Of a DNA stretch of 12,537 nucleotides, positions 5,912 to 12,537 are shown in pieces. The notes below the pieces were generated by a model. The model had not been told where the DNA came from and made no database searches. It saw nothing but the letters and a program-made list of their open reading frames with translations. Within the stretch, counting starts at the first letter, position 1; each line of letters starts with the position of its first letter. This DNA is from Zymomonas sp. (GTDB taxonomy: Bacteria > Pseudomonadota > Alphaproteobacteria > Sphingomonadales > Sphingomonadaceae): the NCBI GenBank assembly GCA_027489105.1, contig JAIYAJ010000140.1:1-12537 (forward strand). The letters run 5' to 3'. The translations under genes were made by a program, and so were the position numbers.

Positions 5912-7086
5912 TGTTCCTGAACTTCCTCGACGAGCTGCGCGCCGCCGGCATCCCCGCCAGCCTCAAGGAGCATCTGACGCTGCTCGAGGCGATGGACCGC
6001 GACGTCATCGGCTGGAGCCCCGAGGAATTCTATTATCTCGCCCGCACCACCTATGTGAAGGACGAGGGGCTGCTCGACCGGTTCGACCGGGTTTTCGGCC
6101 GGGTGTTCCGGGGCCTTCTCGACAGCGCCGGCGAGGGGCAGGAGATTCCCGAGGACTGGCTGCGCGCCGTTGCCGAGAAATTCCTGACCCCCGAACAGAT
6201 GGCCGAGATCGAGGCGCTGGGCTCCTGGGACGAGATCATGGAGACGCTCAAGAAGCGGCTCGAGGAGCAGAAGGGCGAACATCACGGCGGGAACAAGTGG
6301 ATCGGCACCGGGGGCACCTCCCCCTATGGCAATTCGGGCTATAATCCCGAAGGCATCCGCATCGGCGGGCAGAGCCTCCACAAACGCGCGATCAAGGTCT
6401 GGGACAAGCGCGAGTTCAAGAATCTCGACAATGACGTCGAGCTGGGCACGCGCAACATCAAGGTCGCGCTGCGCCGCCTGCGCCGCTTCGCCCGCGAGGG
6501 GGCTGCGGACGAGCTCGATCTCGACGGGACGATCGACGGCACCGCCCGGCGCGGCTTCCTCGACATCCAGATGCGCCCCGAGCGCCGCAATGCGGTCAAG
6601 CTGCTGCTGTTTCTCGACATCGGCGGCTCGATGGATCCGCACATCAAGATCTGCGAGGAGCTGTGCTCCGCCGCGACGGCGGAGTTCAAGCATCTCGAAT
6701 TCTTCTACTTCCACAACTGCATCTACGAAGGCGTGTGGAAGGACAATCGCCGCCGCTTCCAGGAGCGGACGCCGACCTGGGACGTGCTCCACAAATATGG
6801 GCACGACTATAAGCTGGTGCTGGTCGGCGATGCGTCGATGAGCCCCTATGAGATCAGCCAGCCGGGCGGATCGGTTGAGCATTTCAACGAGGAGGCAGGC
6901 GCCGTCTGGATGCAGCGGATGCTGAACGTCTATTCTTCGGCGGTCTGGCTGAACCCGGTGCCCGAAGCCTATTGGATGCACAGCCAGTCGACCCGGATGA
7001 TGCGCGAGCTGATGGACAACCGCATGTTCGCGCTGACCCTGGCCGGCCTGGAAGACGCGATGCGGAGCCTCGCGCGGAAGAAATAG
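5911..7086 (+). CDS. CoxE-like VWA-domain protein
   Basis: This 391-residue cytoplasmic protein belongs to the family of VWA proteins resembling CoxE. Such proteins usually work with a MoxR-type AAA+ ATPase in maturation or chaperone-like roles. The N-terminal half (1-225) is helical and charged, starting FLNFLDELRAAGIPASLKEHL, and includes a Gly-rich linker (126-153). The VWA fold begins about 228, with the metal-site motif DIGGSMD at 236-242; Gly replaces the first Ser of the classical DxSxS. A later VGDASMS (305-311) supplies the second-site Asp (D307). There is no signal peptide or membrane segment. The ATG shares one base with the TGA of the transporter (TGATG), a translational-coupling arrangement that works only in the unshifted frame. 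No MoxR gene is in the window. The exact role is unknown. Confidence 0.88.
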   Translation: MFLNFLDELRAAGIPASLKEHLTLLEAMDRDVIGWSPEEFYYLARTTYVKDEGLLDRFDRVFGRVFRGLLDSAGEGQEIPEDWLRAVAEKFLTPEQMAEIEALGSWDEIMETLKKRLEEQKGEHHGGNKWIGTGGTSPYGNSGYNPEGIRIGGQSLHKRAIKVWDKREFKNLDNDVELGTRNIKVALRRLRRFAREGAADELDLDGTIDGTARRGFLDIQMRPERRNAVKLLLFLDIGGSMDPHIKICEELCSAATAEFKHLEFFYFHNCIYEGVWKDNRRRFQERTPTWDVLHKYGHDYKLVLVGDASMSPYEISQPGGSVEHFNEEAGAVWMQRMLNVYSSAVWLNPVPEAYWMHSQSTRMMRELMDNRMFALTLAGLEDAMRSLARKK

Positions 7087-7109
7087 GCCGGGACGCCTAA
7101 GCGCCCGGC
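7087..7109. terminator. Hairpin between the convergent VWA and mscS-type genes
   Basis: GCCGGG (7087-7092) pairs with CCCGGC (7104-7109), and CGC (7094-7096) with GCG (7101-7103), with one bulged A and a CTAA loop holding the stop of the - strand gene. It is well placed for a two-way terminator, but there is no T-run on either side. Confidence 0.4.
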
Positions 7110-8362
7110 ACCGCGCCATCCGCACGCGTGCGGAGATGCACCTCCCGCTGAGGCAGCGGAATTGCGATCTCGTGCTGCTGCATCAGCCGCCAGAGCCGAC
7201 GGAGGATCTCCGACTGGACATTGCCCACGCCCTGTTCCGGATCCCGGATCCACACGAGGATGTCATAGTCGAAACCGCGCTCGCCGAAGCTGCGCAGCCA
7301 GACATTGGGGCCGGGAACCGCCAATACGCGGGGAGATTCGGTCGCGGCCTGGATCATCAGCCGCTCGGCGAGATCGAGGTCGGTGGCATAAGGCAGCGTC
7401 AGCGCGATACGGATGCGGACGTCGCGGCTTGAGAAGGACCAGTTCTCCACCCGCTCGGTCATCAGCAGCTCATTGGGGATCAGATGCTCCTTGCCGTCGC
7501 GGGTGATGACCGAAACCGCGCGGACGCCGATCTTGTTGACCCAGCCGAAGCTGTCGCCGACGACGATCACGTCGCCCGGCTTGATCGAGCGGTCCATCAG
7601 CAGGATCAGCCCCGACAGCATATTGCCGAAGGTCTTCTGCAGGCCGAAGCCGACCGCCAGACCGAAGGCGCCCGAGAAAACCGCCAGCGCGGTAAGGTCG
7701 ATGCCGAGCAGGTCGATGCCCAACAGGATGGCGACGATGACGAAGGCGGCCGCAACCAGCTTCTGGATCAGAACGCGCTGATAGCGGTCGAGCCCACCCG
7801 CCTGGTCGATCGAGCGGCCGATCAGCCGGATCGCCAGCCGGGTCCCGATGAACAGCAGTGCGACGACCAGCAGGCCATTGAGCACGCCGAGCAGGGTTAC
7901 GCGCCGCGAGCCGACGCTGAAACCGGCCGCGTTCAATCCCTCGATCAAAGGCGCAAAACCGCGAAGCACGCCGGCGATCGCGGCAATGAAGGCAACCAGC
8001 CCCAGCACCATGGCCAAGGCGCGGCCGGTCCCGGCGCTGCGCGCGAGGCGGTGGACGAGAAGGCCTAGGGCCACGCCGGTTGCGACCGCCAGGATGATCT
8101 GCGCGGAGAGTTCCGCGAAGCCGATTGCCGTCGCGACCATGAGGATCAGAAGCGCGACCGATAGCCGCAGAACTGTGCAGATCGGCTTGACCGGCAATTC
8201 GCCTTTGCCCGGCCCATGGGCTTTCCACCAGCGCACCAACGCCGGCCCCAGCCTGCGCGACACCATCTGGCCGAGGCCGAAGGCGGCGACCGATACCAGC
8301 ATCGCCAGCAGGGCTTGCTGGATCGCGGCGTCGGCCAGACTCGATAAGAGGAAGAAATCCAT
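7097..8362 (-). CDS. MscS-family mechanosensitive ion channel
   Basis: This 421-residue inner-membrane channel opens under membrane tension to release osmolytes during hypo-osmotic shock. Several hydrophobic helices precede the pore: about 14-34, 65-85, 87-103, 114-134, 155-178 and 200-220. So it has more N-terminal membrane segments than the 286-residue E. coli MscS. The conserved MscS core follows: the Gly/Ala-rich pore helix VFSGAFGLAVGFGLQKTFGN (228-247), then SGLILLMDRSIKPGDVI (250-266) and the beta domain with GWVNKIGVRAVSVITRDG and LIPNELL. The C-terminal vestibule domain runs to about 410. The start at 8362 follows GGAGAG. It is convergent with the VWA gene (10-base gap) and divergent from the permease gene. 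A solute-specific function is not implied by the sequence. Confidence 0.93.
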   Translation of the reverse strand: MDFFLLSSLADAAIQQALLAMLVSVAAFGLGQMVSRRLGPALVRWWKAHGPGKGELPVKPICTVLRLSVALLILMVATAIGFAELSAQIILAVATGVALGLLVHRLARSAGTGRALAMVLGLVAFIAAIAGVLRGFAPLIEGLNAAGFSVGSRRVTLLGVLNGLLVVALLFIGTRLAIRLIGRSIDQAGGLDRYQRVLIQKLVAAAFVIVAILLGIDLLGIDLTALAVFSGAFGLAVGFGLQKTFGNMLSGLILLMDRSIKPGDVIVVGDSFGWVNKIGVRAVSVITRDGKEHLIPNELLMTERVENWSFSSRDVRIRIALTLPYATDLDLAERLMIQAATESPRVLAVPGPNVWLRSFGERGFDYDILVWIRDPEQGVGNVQSEILRRLWRLMQQHEIAIPLPQREVHLRTRADGAVPGA

Positions 8363-8386
8363 CGCTCTCCAGCGCCACGCGCGCCC

Positions 8387-8418
8387 TTTGGTTGCAAAGC
8401 CACCGCGTGGCTTCCAAA
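8387..8418. promoter_or_regulatory. Stem-loop in the mscS/permease divergent region
   Basis: AAGCCAC (8397-8403) and GTGGCTT (8407-8413) pair around CGC, and the flanking TTTGG (8387-8391) and CCAAA (8414-8418) can extend the stem past a five-base bulge. It would sit in the leader of the mscS-type gene, about 25 bases before its start. Role unknown. Confidence 0.35.
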
Positions 8419-8449
8419 TTTTCTCTCCGCCCCGGGACGTTTCGCGCCA

Positions 8450-8472
8450 CCAACGAGCGCATCGCGCGTTGG
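8450..8472. promoter_or_regulatory. Second stem-loop in the mscS/permease divergent region
   Basis: CCAACG (8450-8455) pairs with CGTTGG (8467-8472); after one mismatch GCG pairs with CGC around a CAT loop. Together with the preceding stem-loop it is the main structure in the 206-base region 8363-8568, where I see no gene and no convincing promoter. Confidence 0.3.
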
Positions 8473-8568
8473 ATCCCCAGACAGTCGAACAGGGGCAGAC
8501 AATAGGATGACATTCGCGATACCGGACATCGCCGCCTCTGCGGGCGGACCGACTGCGAGGCGCACCAC

Positions 8569-10341
8569 ATGACGATGCCGCAATGGCTGTCGATCGGCAC
8601 GCTCGCCGGCATGATGATCCTCTTCATCTGGGGGCGCTTTCGCTACGACGTCACCGCAATCCTCGCCCTGCTCGCCGCGCTCGCTGTCGGCATCGTCAAA
8701 CCCGAGGATGCGTTCAGCGGCTTTTCCGATGACATCGTCATCATCGTAGGTTCGGCGCTGGTGCTGTCGGCGGCGATGCAGCGATCGGGACTGATCGAGC
8801 GGGCACTCGGCTTCGTCTCGCGCTATGTGAAACGGGTCCGCTCGCAGCTGGTCGTCCTTACCGCAACGGTCGGGGTGGCCTCGGCTCTGGTCAAGAATGT
8901 CGGCGCACTTGCCATGCTGATGCCCGCCGCCTTCCAGATGGCGAAGAAGAGCGGCACCAGCCCGTCGGTCTTCCTGATGCCGATGGCTTTTGCGTCGCTG
9001 CTCGGCGGGCTTATGACGCTGGTCGGCACGTCGCCCAACATCATCGTCAGCCGGGTGCGCGAAGAGTTGACCGGCAAGCCCTTCGGCATGTTCGACTATC
9101 TGCCGACAGGGCTGGGCCTGCTCGTCGTCGGGCTGATCTTTCTCCGCTTCGGCTATGGCCTCCTGCCCCGCGAGCGCCGCGCCACCGCTACGCTCGGCGA
9201 GGCGCTCGACATCTCCAACTATGTTACCGAGGTGACCGTGGCGGATGGCTCTCCCGCGATCGGCGAGACGGTGCGCGAGTTCGTCACGCGCCACGATCGC
9301 GAAGTCAGCGTGACCGGCCTGCTGCGCGCGGGCGTGCGGACCGTGCCGTCGCTCGACCTGACGCTCTACGAAGACGATACGCTGATCCTCGCGGGCGAAC
9401 CCGACGCGCTCGAACGCGTCATCGCGCGCGACGAGCTGGCTCTGGAGGGCGAGCAGCGCCAGCTTCCGAAAGGCAGCGAAGGCGACGAGATCGGCGTCAT
9501 CGAAGGCGTGATCGGGGCGAGTTCGGTCCTCGAAGGACAGACCGCTGGCCGGCTTCGCCTCCAGCAACGCTATGGGATCAACCTGATCGCGCTTTCGAGA
9601 TCGGGCGAAAGGCTCACTCGCGAACTGGGGCAGACGCGGCTCAACCCCGGCGATGTCGTGGTGCTTCAGGGCCCTCTCAACCTGCTTCCCGAGCGGCTTC
9701 GCGACCTCGGCGTGCTCCCCCTGGCCGAACGGGCGCTCCGCCTCGGCAGCGGCGGGCGCAGCTGGCTGCCGCTCATCGTACTGGCGGTCGCCATGGCCGC
9801 GACGGCGGCGGGGCTGGTTCCGGTGGCCGTCGCCTTCTTCGCCGCCGCGGGCATCGTCATGGCGACCGGCGCGCTGCCGCCGCGCGAAGCCTATCAGGCG
9901 GTCGAGTGGCCGATCCTGGTGATGCTTGGCGCGCTCATCCCCGTAAGCGACTCGCTGCGGACCACCGGCGCATCCGACGTCATCGCCACCGGCCTTGCAC
10001 AGTTCGGCGCCGCCCTCCCCGCCTGGGGCGCGGTCGCGCTGATCCTGGTCGTCGCGATGGCGGTTACGCCCTTCCTGAACAACGCGGCGACCGTCCTCGT
10101 GATGGCACCGATCGCGGCAGTATTCGCGCATGACCTCGGCTATCGACCCGAGGCCTTCCTGATCGCGACCGCAGTCGGTGCGGGCTGCGACTTCCTCACC
10201 CCGATCGGGCACCAGTGCAACACGCTGGTGCTGGGCCCCGGCGGGTACAAGTTCGGTGACTATGCGCGGCTGGGTGCGCCGCTATCGCTGTTGGTGGTGC
10301 TGGTGGGCACCCCGCTGATCATCTGGACCTGGCCCCTGTAA
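8569..10341 (+). CDS. SLC13/DASS-type permease with two central RCK_C (TrkA-C) domains
   Basis: A 590-residue inner-membrane transporter of the ion transporter superfamily, related to anion and dicarboxylate permeases; its true substrate is not readable. The protein has two membrane halves around a cytoplasmic insert. The first half (about 5-200) contains the hairpin ALVKNVGALAMLMPAA (106-121) and the substrate/sodium motif LVGTSPNIIV (151-160). Residues about 214-385 form two RCK_C-like regulatory domains, each ending in a strand with DTLILAG or DVVVLQG. The second half (about 398-590) contains the matching hairpin FLNNAATVLVMAPIAA (502-517) and TPIGHQCNTLV (544-554). The two halves mirror each other as expected for the fold. 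The first hairpin has KNV where NNT or NNA is usual. The start at 8569 has AGG eight bases before it; an in-frame ATG at 8575 is possible. Confidence 0.92.
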   Translation: MTMPQWLSIGTLAGMMILFIWGRFRYDVTAILALLAALAVGIVKPEDAFSGFSDDIVIIVGSALVLSAAMQRSGLIERALGFVSRYVKRVRSQLVVLTATVGVASALVKNVGALAMLMPAAFQMAKKSGTSPSVFLMPMAFASLLGGLMTLVGTSPNIIVSRVREELTGKPFGMFDYLPTGLGLLVVGLIFLRFGYGLLPRERRATATLGEALDISNYVTEVTVADGSPAIGETVREFVTRHDREVSVTGLLRAGVRTVPSLDLTLYEDDTLILAGEPDALERVIARDELALEGEQRQLPKGSEGDEIGVIEGVIGASSVLEGQTAGRLRLQQRYGINLIALSRSGERLTRELGQTRLNPGDVVVLQGPLNLLPERLRDLGVLPLAERALRLGSGGRSWLPLIVLAVAMAATAAGLVPVAVAFFAAAGIVMATGALPPREAYQAVEWPILVMLGALIPVSDSLRTTGASDVIATGLAQFGAALPAWGAVALILVVAMAVTPFLNNAATVLVMAPIAAVFAHDLGYRPEAFLIATAVGAGCDFLTPIGHQCNTLVLGPGGYKFGDYARLGAPLSLLVVLVGTPLIIWTWPL

Positions 10342-10351
10342 TCGATCAGGG
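10334..10351. terminator. Weak hairpin between the convergent permease and anmK genes
   Basis: CCCTG (10334-10338) pairs with CAGGG (10347-10351) around TAATCGAT, which holds both stop codons. The genes end only four bases apart, so this is the sole local candidate terminator. The stem is short and has no T-run. Confidence 0.3.
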
Positions 10352-11443
10352 CTGATGGACCACCCCACCGGTCATCGGCTGCGGAACGCCGGTCGTTCCC
10401 GGAAAGCTGATCGGTTCTCCGCGTAGCGCCCGCACCGCCATATAGGCAAAGCCCTCCGCCTCGGTCGCATCGCCATTCCACCCGAGCGCCTCGATCGGCT
10501 CGGGGACGATACCGGTTGCAGCGCCGATCATCGCCATCAGCGTCGGATTATGGCGCCCGCCGCCAGCCACGATCAGCCGCAACGGTCGGCCGGGCAGATG
10601 GCGTAGCGACAGGGCGACCGTCTCGGCGGTAAACGCTGTCAGCGTCGCGGCGCCATCGGCGGCGGACAGGCCGCGCGCCGGCTGAATAGTGAAATCGGCG
10701 CGGTCGAGCGACTTGGGCGGCGGTGCGTCGAACCAGCCATTGTCGAGCATCGTGTCGAGCACCGTGCGGTCGACCGAGCCGCGCGCCGCAAAGGCGCCGT
10801 GCGCGTCGAAGGGCGACCCCGTTTCCGCGAGCATCCAGTCGTCGATCAGCCCGTTCGCCGGGCCGGTATCGAACGCGATCAGATCTTCGGCCCCTGCGCC
10901 GAGCCAGGTGATGTTGCCGACCCCGCCGAGGTTGAGCACCGCCACCGGGCCGCTGAGGCCGCTCGTCAGCGCGCGGTGATAGACCGGCAATAGCGGTGCG
11001 CCCTGCCCGCCCGCCGCGACGTCGGCGGAGCGCAGGTCGTTGACGATGCGAATGCCGAGCGCCTCTGCCATCGCGGCGCCGTCGCCGATCTGCCACGTCC
11101 AGCCCCGATCAGGGCGGTGCGCGATCGTCTGGCCATGAAAGCCGATCACGTCGACCGCTTCCGACGAAACGCCGGCCTTGGTGAGCAACTGACGGACGGC
11201 GTCGATGTGACGCCGCGTCAGCATCTGTTCCGCCGCCTCGATCGCGGCGTTACCGCGCGGTGCATCGAAGCTCATCGCCAGCGCCGCAGCCTCGCGCAAT
11301 TGCTCCCGCACATGCGGCGGATAGGGCAGCGTGTGAAAAGCAACCGGGCGAGTATGGCCCGCGCCATCGGTCTCGATCAGGGCGGCGTCGATTCCGTCGA
11401 GCGAGGTGCCCGACATCAGCCCTATGGCCAGCATGGTCTCCAT
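10346..11443 (-). CDS. anmK: Anhydro-N-acetylmuramic acid kinase
   Basis: This 365-residue cytoplasmic enzyme uses ATP and water to open and phosphorylate 1,6-anhydro-N-acetylmuramic acid, giving N-acetylmuramic acid 6-phosphate during peptidoglycan recycling. The family has about the same length (E. coli AnmK is close to 370). Recognised motifs: the N-terminal [18 protein letters not shown] (7-24), [11 protein letters not shown] (101-111), [11 protein letters not shown] (117-127), [19 protein letters not shown] (135-153), [11 protein letters not shown] (171-181), [13 protein letters not shown] (191-203; this Asp-containing motif is the likely site of the catalytic base), and [10 protein letters not shown] (294-303). 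The ATG at 11443 has AAAGAG before it; the second ATG at residue 4 is also possible. It is divergent from tyrS, a neighbourhood shared with other proteobacteria. Confidence 0.96.
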   Translation of the reverse strand: METMLAIGLMSGTSLDGIDAALIETDGAGHTRPVAFHTLPYPPHVREQLREAAALAMSFDAPRGNAAIEAAEQMLTRRHIDAVRQLLTKAGVSSEAVDVIGFHGQTIAHRPDRGWTWQIGDGAAMAEALGIRIVNDLRSADVAAGGQGAPLLPVYHRALTSGLSGPVAVLNLGGVGNITWLGAGAEDLIAFDTGPANGLIDDWMLAETGSPFDAHGAFAARGSVDRTVLDTMLDNGWFDAPPPKSLDRADFTIQPARGLSAADGAATLTAFTAETVALSLRHLPGRPLRLIVAGGGRHNPTLMAMIGAATGIVPEPIEALGWNGDATEAEGFAYMAVRALRGEPISFPGTTGVPQPMTGGVVHQP

Positions 11444-11545
11444 CGCGTCTCTTTCGCTGCTATCCCGGGATGGCGCAAGCCCGCGGCCCTCATGCGCAGG
11501 AAGCACATGACGCTTGGCCGTCGCCATGCTAACGGCGCGGGCACC

Positions 11546-12537
11546 ATGACCGAATATCGTTCCGACCTTCTGCGCCTGCTCGACGAGCGGGGATATATCC
11601 ACCAGATCACCGACGCGCAGGGGCTCGACAGCCTCGCCGCCGGGGGGATCGTGCCCGGCTATATCGGCTTCGATCCGACCGCCCCGTCGCTCCACGTCGG
11701 CAGCCTCGTCCAGATCATGCTGCTCCGCCGGATGCAGCAGAGCGGCCACAAGCCGATCGTCCTGATGGGCGGCGGCACCGGCAAGATCGGCGATCCGAGC
11801 TTCAAGGACGAGGCGCGCAAGCTGCTGACGACCGACCTGATCGCCCAGAATGTTGCGTCGATCAAACGCATCTTCGAGCGGTTCCTGACCTTCGGCGACG
11901 GGCCGACCGACGCGGTAATGGTCGACAATGCCGACTGGCTCGACAAGCTGGAGTACATCCCCTTCCTGCGCGAGGTGGGCCAGCACTTCTCGATCAACCG
12001 GATGCTGAGCTTCGACTCGGTGAAGCTGCGCCTCGACCGCGAGCAGTCGCTGAGCTTCCTCGAATTCAACTACATGATCCTGCAGGCCTATGACTTCATG
12101 GAGCTGGCGCGGCGTCGCAGCTGCCGGCTGCAGATGGGCGGATCGGACCAGTGGGGCAATATCGTCAACGGCATCGAGCTGTCGCGCCGCATGCTGGGCC
12201 AGGAAGTCTATGGCGTGACCACGCCGCTGATCACGACCGCGGATGGCGGGAAGATGGGCAAGACCATGTCGGGCGCGGTGTGGCTCAACGAGGATGCGCT
12301 GCCCGCTTATGATTACTGGCAGTTCTGGCGGAACACCCACGACAAGGACGTCGGCCGGTTCCTGCGGCTGTTCACCGATCTTCCGCTCGACGAGATCGCC
12401 CGGCTCGAAGCGCTGGAAGGCCAGGAGATCAACCAGGCCAAGATCGTCCTCGCCAATGAAGCGACGACGATGTGCCGGGGTGCGGAAGCCGCCGCAGCCG
12501 CCGCCGAGACCGCGCGCCGGACCTTCGAAGAGGGACA
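11546..12537 (+). CDS. tyrS: Tyrosyl-tRNA synthetase (3' truncated)
   Basis: A class I aminoacyl-tRNA synthetase that charges tRNA-Tyr in the cytoplasm. The window holds the first 330 codons; the frame is open to the last base and the C-terminal S4-like RNA-binding domain is missing. Visible motifs: [14 protein letters not shown] (41-54, the HIGH motif as HVGS), [11 protein letters not shown] (75-85), the tyrosine-site run YMILQAYDF (176-184), [10 protein letters not shown] (197-206), and [10 protein letters not shown] (234-243, the KMSKS motif as KMGKT). The start at 11546 is chosen because [16 protein letters not shown] aligns with the usual family N-terminus, but no good Shine-Dalgarno precedes it. 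In-frame ATGs at 11492 and 11507 are open upstream; that at 11507 has AGGAAG before it and would add 13 residues. It is divergent from anmK. Confidence 0.96.
   Translation, partial: MTEYRSDLLRLLDERGYIHQITDAQGLDSLAAGGIVPGYIGFDPTAPSLHVGSLVQIMLLRRMQQSGHKPIVLMGGGTGKIGDPSFKDEARKLLTTDLIAQNVASIKRIFERFLTFGDGPTDAVMVDNADWLDKLEYIPFLREVGQHFSINRMLSFDSVKLRLDREQSLSFLEFNYMILQAYDFMELARRRSCRLQMGGSDQWGNIVNGIELSRRMLGQEVYGVTTPLITTADGGKMGKTMSGAVWLNEDALPAYDYWQFWRNTHDKDVGRFLRLFTDLPLDEIARLEALEGQEINQAKIVLANEATTMCRGAEAAAAAAETARRTFEEG

Noticed and set aside
7120..7135. Perfect 16-base palindrome TCCGCACGCGTGCGGA
   Set aside because: It lies within the C-terminal codons of the mscS-type gene (Arg-Thr-Arg-Ala-Asp region). 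Isolated GC palindromes of this size are expected in such DNA, and nothing else marks it as a site.
8146..10212. Long - strand open frame opposite the SLC13-type permease
   Set aside because: It lies antisense to a protein with clear family motifs and encodes an Arg/Asp/His-rich sequence with no recognisable domain; a GC-rich shadow.
10346..12340. Very long - strand open frame continuing upstream of anmK across tyrS
   Set aside because: Only the part from 11443 downward matches AnmK. The rest is antisense to clear tyrS coding sequence, and its translation is the low-complexity kind expected opposite a GC-rich gene.
1..12537. CRISPR array, tRNA or rRNA gene, IS element or prophage remnant
   Set aside because: No evenly spaced non-coding repeats, cloverleaf, transposase motif or terminal inverted repeats were seen. 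The only regular repeats are coding.

Overview
The window looks like chromosomal core sequence from a high-GC alphaproteobacterium, most likely a sphingomonad (Sphingomonadales). I base this on GC-ending codon use throughout, the look of the NrdA/NrdB and CoxE-like proteins, and the abundance of small secreted glycine-zipper proteins. No taxon search was possible. I see no tRNA, rRNA, CRISPR array, insertion sequence, phage gene or attachment site, and no obvious island of foreign composition.

Layout, left to right. (1) Positions 1-2253, + strand: the 3' end of nrdA (class Ia ribonucleotide reductase large subunit), a small two-helix membrane protein, then nrdB (radical-bearing small subunit). 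They form one apparent operon closed by a strong hairpin terminator at 2288-2324. (2) Positions 2344-4535: three small exported proteins, each with a glycine-zipper membrane segment bracketed by two cysteines. The first (- strand) also carries nine copies of an aromatic GYYDxxGRWV-type repeat and a charged helical tail; the other two are on the + strand. (3) Positions 4632-7086, + strand: an MHS-type MFS transporter that carries an apparent one-base frameshift near 5633-5640, and a CoxE-like VWA-domain protein whose ATG overlaps the restored transporter stop by one base. (4) Positions 7097-10341: an MscS-type mechanosensitive channel (- strand) divergent from an SLC13/DASS-type permease with two central RCK_C (TrkA-C) domains (+ strand). 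(5) Positions 10346-12537: anmK (peptidoglycan recycling, - strand) divergent from tyrS (tyrosyl-tRNA synthetase, + strand), which runs off the right edge.

Most genes are housekeeping or envelope functions: DNA precursor synthesis, translation, cell-wall recycling, osmotic safety valve, solute uptake. The least explained parts are the glycine-zipper trio, the membrane microprotein between nrdA and nrdB, and the transporter/VWA pair with its frameshift and a start-site hairpin that may hide the ribosome binding site. I do not see a clear new multi-gene system; the glycine-zipper cluster is the best candidate for undescribed biology.
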